Source: Pyramidobacter sp. YE332 (lineage in GTDB: Bacteria > Synergistota > Synergistia > Synergistales > Dethiosulfovibrionaceae). From it: a DNA stretch of 64,000 nt. A model generated the notes under the pieces. That model searched no databases. It was given only the letters and a program-made list of their open reading frames with translations, and had not been told where the DNA came from. The translations under genes were made by a program, and so were the position numbers. The first letter of the stretch is position 1. Each line of letters begins with the position of its first letter. The stretch lies in contig NZ_CP133038.1 in the NCBI RefSeq assembly GCF_033060595.1, positions 2,542,001 to 2,606,000 on the forward strand, given 5' to 3'. Below, in pieces: positions 60,415 to 64,000 of the stretch.

Positions 60415-62616
60415 TCAAGAGCCCGTTCGCTCGACAACGTGAGCCTTGAACCGCAGCACGTCTTTCAGCAGTTTCTCGACGCTTCGATATTCTTTTCGAA
60501 TGTCTTTTTCGATTTCTGGCAGCGTGCCGTTTTCAGCGTTTCCATCCAGGCCGTAAATGTCGATTCTCACGCAGTCGCCTGAATCCCACACCGGCAGCAC
60601 AAAGCCCACCTGACGGTGTTTGTCGAAATGAAGCGCCTGTTCGCGCTTGAACGCGTAACGGTTCGCCAGCGACAGCGCCAGAAAGCGCCGCAACGACTGA
60701 GGATCACGCTGCACGGCCAGCCAGCCTTCCGTTTTTTTCATACCTCCCAGCGTCCGGAAAACGCCTTTGTAAATTTCTTTGCACAGGTATTTCATTCTGT
60801 CCACGTCGCTTTTTTCCTGCGTCAATTTCTGCACATTGACTTTCAGACCCTTAGGCAGCGCATCCGCGTACCCTTCAAGCTGGCGGCCGACAAAATTCGC
60901 TTCGTTTTCCGTGCGCCGATGCCGCGCTTCCATGTACTCCTGACTGACCGTGCGGTCGGCCTGCACGTCGCAGGCGTCGATAATACGCATCAGCGCCGTC
61001 AGCCGCAGAAAACGCTGAATTATCGCATCCCGCGTTTCCCCGGTCCGGACATGTCGAAAATCCTCCACGCGCAAAATCTTGTCAAGCCTCTCTTCAAGCG
61101 GTTCCAGCGTCTGTTTAAAGTCGTCCGGACACAGCGTTTCGCCAACCGGTTCAACGACCTCATTCGCCTGCGCTGTGCCGTCGGCGCAGCACAGTTTCGT
61201 GTAATGACGGTGATATTCGGCTACCAGCGGGACATAACGGGCCAGAAACGCCTGCTTTTCCCCGTTCTCGTCAAGCGGTCTTCCAGGCGCTCCGCCCGGT
61301 CTGAAATAGCGATCGGGCTCCTCGCGCAGCAGCGACGCCGTCAGCAGATGGTGCATCTCGCGCACCGCCGAGGGAAACAGGCCGAGCGGAAAATCTTTGT
61401 CGCATCCGCGCTCCGAGGCCCCCGCGTAGGTCAGAGCCGTGTGGCCGATGTCATGCAGGTAAATCGACGCGATCAGCAGCGCCAACATCTCGGGATGCTC
61501 GTCGTCGAAACCAGCTTTTTTCAGAGGTTCTTCCGCGCAGCGAAACAGATTGACGGTGAACTCCATCAGACGTTTGGAATGCCGGCGGCTGTGCTCGACC
61601 GTTTCCGGGATCTGGTCGCCCAGCCACAGGTGTTCCCACTTGCAGACCAAAAGATTTTCGAGATATTCCGCCCATTTCCTGCCTTCGCCGCCGCAGCGCC
61701 GCAGCCGCTCGAACAGAGCCTGCCCCGTGCCGAACGGCCTTTTGCGCATCGCATCATAACTTTTAATTAGGGCCCCCGCCATTTTCCCAGAATCCCGCAC
61801 CCACTGCGGCAAAGAGGGCGCCTGCATCATCTCCGGGTTTCTGTCGAGCGCTCTGAGCATATTGATCTCCTCGTCCAGCGCGGCGTAAGCATATCCCAGC
61901 GGCATGCTCATCAGCTCATACGCCTCGGGAGAATCTTCAAACGTATACAGACAAGGCAGCCCATGAAGCTGCGCGTATGCGGCGGCAAACGCGGAAATCG
62001 CCTTGTAGCCGCCTGTGGAACAGATCACGACCTCTTCCCCGTTCTCCTTCTTCTCAAGACATTCGTCAAATTCACGATAGAGATCGACAACAGACTGGTT
62101 GAAGCTCTCCTTGTCCCGAACGTCGATGGCGACCGGACGTATACCTCCCTTTTCGCCCTTTTTCCCCTCTTCGCAGACCAGCTTCTTGATTCTTCCTTTA
62201 AAGCAGAGTCTGACCAGTCTTTCGAGAAATACCCGAACACAGAGCGCCGTCAGTTTCGACACCGCCGTTTCCGAGGGAAGCAGAAGGACGTGCAGCCGCT
62301 CGAACGCAGCTTCGCCATCCCTCTCAAGGATGCGCCGCAGCCAGCGGTACAGCGTCTGCACTTCCGCCGAAGGGAAACGAAAATCCCGTTTGTCCAGCGC
62401 CTTTTTTTCCTCGCCAGACAACGATGAAGAATCCAGTATCTTCATCAAAAGCTCCGTCTTGGGAGACGCCGAACCTCCGATAAGTTCCCTGACGCCTTTC
62501 TCAGAAGCGTCGCAAAGGCGTTTCGCCTCCTGCTCCTTTTTTTCCGCACTCAGATTCTTGTCCAGCCAGAATGCAGCGGACATTCCCACCGTGCAAATCA
62601 CCGTAACGCGCTTCAT
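60415..62616 (-). CDS. CARF-HD fusion protein, candidate cyclic-oligoadenylate effector
   Basis: A 733-residue protein. Residues 1-240 form a CARF-like Rossmann domain: VTVICTVGMSAAF at the start and EEVVICSTGGYKAISAFAAA (CSTGG 199-203), the usual ligand-binding loop of the APE2256/TIGR02619-type CARF group. After a helical linker, residues 335-560 hold an HD phosphohydrolase-like domain: His342 (EHSRRH), His388-Asp389 (YLHDIGH), His422/423 (REMHHLL), His469/471 (AEYHRHY) and Asp547/550/554 (RIIDACDVQADR). All expected metal ligands are present. The C-terminal 150 residues are unassigned. It is upstream of cmr1 on the same strand. Confidence 0.82.
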   Translation of the reverse strand: MKRVTVICTVGMSAAFWLDKNLSAEKKEQEAKRLCDASEKGVRELIGGSASPKTELLMKILDSSSLSGEEKKALDKRDFRFPSAEVQTLYRWLRRILERDGEAAFERLHVLLLPSETAVSKLTALCVRVFLERLVRLCFKGRIKKLVCEEGKKGEKGGIRPVAIDVRDKESFNQSVVDLYREFDECLEKKENGEEVVICSTGGYKAISAFAAAYAQLHGLPCLYTFEDSPEAYELMSMPLGYAYAALDEEINMLRALDRNPEMMQAPSLPQWVRDSGKMAGALIKSYDAMRKRPFGTGQALFERLRRCGGEGRKWAEYLENLLVCKWEHLWLGDQIPETVEHSRRHSKRLMEFTVNLFRCAEEPLKKAGFDDEHPEMLALLIASIYLHDIGHTALTYAGASERGCDKDFPLGLFPSAVREMHHLLTASLLREEPDRYFRPGGAPGRPLDENGEKQAFLARYVPLVAEYHRHYTKLCCADGTAQANEVVEPVGETLCPDDFKQTLEPLEERLDKILRVEDFRHVRTGETRDAIIQRFLRLTALMRIIDACDVQADRTVSQEYMEARHRRTENEANFVGRQLEGYADALPKGLKVNVQKLTQEKSDVDRMKYLCKEIYKGVFRTLGGMKKTEGWLAVQRDPQSLRRFLALSLANRYAFKREQALHFDKHRQVGFVLPVWDSGDCVRIDIYGLDGNAENGTLPEIEKDIRKEYRSVEKLLKDVLRFKAHVVERTGS

Positions 62617-62831
62617 ACGCTGCCCTTCTTCCTCGACGAGCCAGCCGTCCGACGACTGCCCGTTTCATGCCGTCGAAAACTTTTACAGTTACGCCGCTTC
62701 AACAGACAAAAGGTTGTTTTTTCGTGATTTTTCAATCTTAAGCAGTTATACCTAATATATGTTAGTATAATACTATGCGTCCAAACTTTTCTCAAGAAAA
62801 AATTTTCATCGCGTTCGAAAGGATCGTGCTC
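62617..62831 (+). promoter_or_regulatory. Divergent promoter region between CARF-HD and CARF-RelE genes
   Basis: AT-rich. TATATGTTAGTATAATACT (62756-62774) includes a strong TATAAT and matches the cmr operon motif (TATGTTAG then TATA). It lies about 60 bases before the CARF-RelE ATG. A weak inverted repeat TATAC...GTATA frames it. Confidence 0.5.
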
Positions 62832-63950
62832 ATGAGAACAATTTATGTGGTAACCTGCGGCACAAGCATTCTTACTAACGGGGCGTCGGAGACCGATCGG
62901 ATTTTTCTGCGCGAAAACGCCAACAAGCTTGAACAGGACTATTCCCCGGAGGAGCGCGACCGGCTTGAAAATATCGCCGCTTCGCGGCGCGAGACTCTGC
63001 TCGGGGAAAGCGACGAAGCCCGGATATGCCGCTGTTCCGCCGAACTGAACGGCTTCCTCAACTACCGCCGCACCAGTCCCGCAGCGCAGAACAGCGCCGG
63101 AGACATGGCGTACTTCGTCTGTACCGACACGTTTCAGGGCAAACTGACCGCTCGAATCCTCGCCGACTGGAGCAGAAAACGCGGAATGGCAGCCGACGTC
63201 GTAAAAGTCGAGGACCTGAATACCGCTTCCGTCGAATCGTTTCACCGCGGCGTCAACAACCTCATCGAATGGTGCCGCACCACGCTGTCTGCAGCCCGGG
63301 AGAGCGGCTCCCGCATCGTTTTCAACCTGATCGGCGGTTTCAAAACGCTGCAGGGATACATGCAGACGCTGGGAATGATCTATGCTGACGAGATCTTCTA
63401 CATTTTTGAATCAGGGCACGAGATCATCACCATCCCCCGTCTGCCGCTCGACATCTCCTCCGCGGCCCAAAAGGCGATCCGCACCCACCTTGCCGTCGTA
63501 CGCCGCATGAATTACCGCGATCTGCCCGCCGCAGAGTGCGCCGGCCTGCCGGAAACCATGCTGACTGTCATGGACGGACAATGTATTCTGTCGGTATGGG
63601 GCAAAGTGATCTTCGACGAGGTCAAGAAAGAACTGTACCAAGAGAAACTGCAGCCGCCAATGATCGATTCGTTCGAGTTCTCCCCCGGGGCGAAAAATGA
63701 CGCCGAAAAGCTCGATCCGCAGCAAAGAAGAAGGCTGAATGACGCCATCGACAACTTCGGCGCCTGTCTGGAAACGGGACAAAATCTGCAAAGACTCGAC
63801 TTCCGCGCACTGAAAGGGAATCCCAAGCCTCCGTCCACGCACGAATTCAACATATGGAGCACGCAAAACGGCTGGCGCGCCTTCTGTCATTACGAACAAG
63901 ACCGTCGAAAATGGGTCATCGACCGCTTCGCCGTCGGCATCGGCCACTGA
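62832..63950 (+). CDS. CARF-wHTH-RelE protein, Cami1-like ribosome-dependent mRNA interferase
   Basis: A 372-residue protein. Residues 1-200 are a CARF domain: IYVVTCGTSILTNGA at the start, FVCTDTFQGKLTARIL in the middle and IVFNLIGGFKTLQGYMQT (GGFKT 168-172). Residues about 205-275 look like a winged helix (AQKAIRTHLAVVRRMNY, LSVWGKVIFDEVKKEL). Residues 278-372 are RelE-like: AEKLDPQQRRRLNDAIDNF, RALKGNPKPPSTHEFN, GWRAFCHYE and WVIDRFAVGIGH. This order is that of Cami1, which cA4 activates to cut A-site mRNA. AAAGGA precedes the ATG at 62832. It is divergent from the CARF-HD gene. Confidence 0.85.
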   Translation: MRTIYVVTCGTSILTNGASETDRIFLRENANKLEQDYSPEERDRLENIAASRRETLLGESDEARICRCSAELNGFLNYRRTSPAAQNSAGDMAYFVCTDTFQGKLTARILADWSRKRGMAADVVKVEDLNTASVESFHRGVNNLIEWCRTTLSAARESGSRIVFNLIGGFKTLQGYMQTLGMIYADEIFYIFESGHEIITIPRLPLDISSAAQKAIRTHLAVVRRMNYRDLPAAECAGLPETMLTVMDGQCILSVWGKVIFDEVKKELYQEKLQPPMIDSFEFSPGAKNDAEKLDPQQRRRLNDAIDNFGACLETGQNLQRLDFRALKGNPKPPSTHEFNIWSTQNGWRAFCHYEQDRRKWVIDRFAVGIGH

Positions 63951-64000
63951 TACAGCGGCCGTGACGGGCGTGGCGCCTGAAAAAGAGTTCCAACGGAAAC

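Noticed and set aside
60415-62616. Csm6 or Csx1 with a HEPN domain
   Set aside because: No RxxxxH HEPN motif stands in the C-terminal half; the HD ligand set explains the sequence better.

Overview
The window looks like chromosomal DNA of an amino-acid-fermenting anaerobe of the Synergistota, perhaps Pyramidobacter-like. This is inferred from two DUF3798 periplasmic proteins, Fe-S serine and cysteine dehydratase families, ornithine cyclodeaminase paralogues, a TRAP transporter and a T-box lysine operon in a mostly GC-rich background. No rRNA or other species marker is present, so the taxonomy is tentative. Two perfect parS-like sites (32.0 and 36.5 kb) suggest the region may be near the replication origin.

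Layout. 0-3.2 kb: partial PucR-type regulator coupled to an unknown gene, tRNA-Asp, tRNA-Gly, a YitT membrane protein. 3.2-12.5 kb: a visibly AT-richer island with an amidase, a frameshifted sodium:solute symporter, an opine-dehydrogenase-family enzyme, a GltS-type symporter, an ornithine cyclodeaminase (OCD) homologue and an RpiR regulator, with ISL3 and IS30 relics inside and at its edge. 12.5-25.1 kb: a second amino-acid cluster with two full-length Fe-S serine dehydratases, two more OCD homologues, a cysteine-desulfidase-family protein, a FadR/GntR regulator, a complete TRAP transporter and a second opine-dehydrogenase-family gene. 25.1-31.8 kb: two very long palindromes, csoR-copA copper efflux (copA carries a fused CopZ-like domain), CreA, a VWA protein, a ROK kinase and an acyl-ACP thioesterase. 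32-42.3 kb: parS, a Lys T-box operon (lysA plus NhaC-type transporter), a cytidylate-kinase-like gene, a second parS, TPP-riboswitch thiC, an M20 hydrolase and membrane protein behind an aromatic-rich leader peptide/attenuator, an Old Yellow Enzyme homologue and tRNA-Ala. 42.3-49.9 kb: two DUF3798 paralogues separated by a nested IS30/IS5 structure, then small TOBE and DUF4236 proteins. 50.2-52.6 kb: a toxin-antitoxin pair destroyed by point lesions and an intact IS1634 insertion. 52.7-64 kb: a CRISPR locus.

The CRISPR locus is the highlight. A five-repeat array with type I-E-style repeats (28 nt, 33-nt spacers) lies beside a complete type III-B cmr1-cas10-cmr3-cmr4-cmr5-cmr6 operon. There is no adaptation module and no cas6. 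Cas10 has a GGDD cyclase motif and no HD nuclease domain, and it is split into two reading frames that overlap by ATGA inside its second Palm domain. Upstream lie two divergent cyclic-oligoadenylate effector candidates: a CARF-HD fusion and a CARF-wHTH-RelE protein resembling Cami1. The cmr operon and the CARF-RelE gene share a promoter-like motif. The apparent logic is target RNA recognition by Cmr, second-messenger synthesis by Cas10, and activation of one HD enzyme and one ribosome-dependent RNase.
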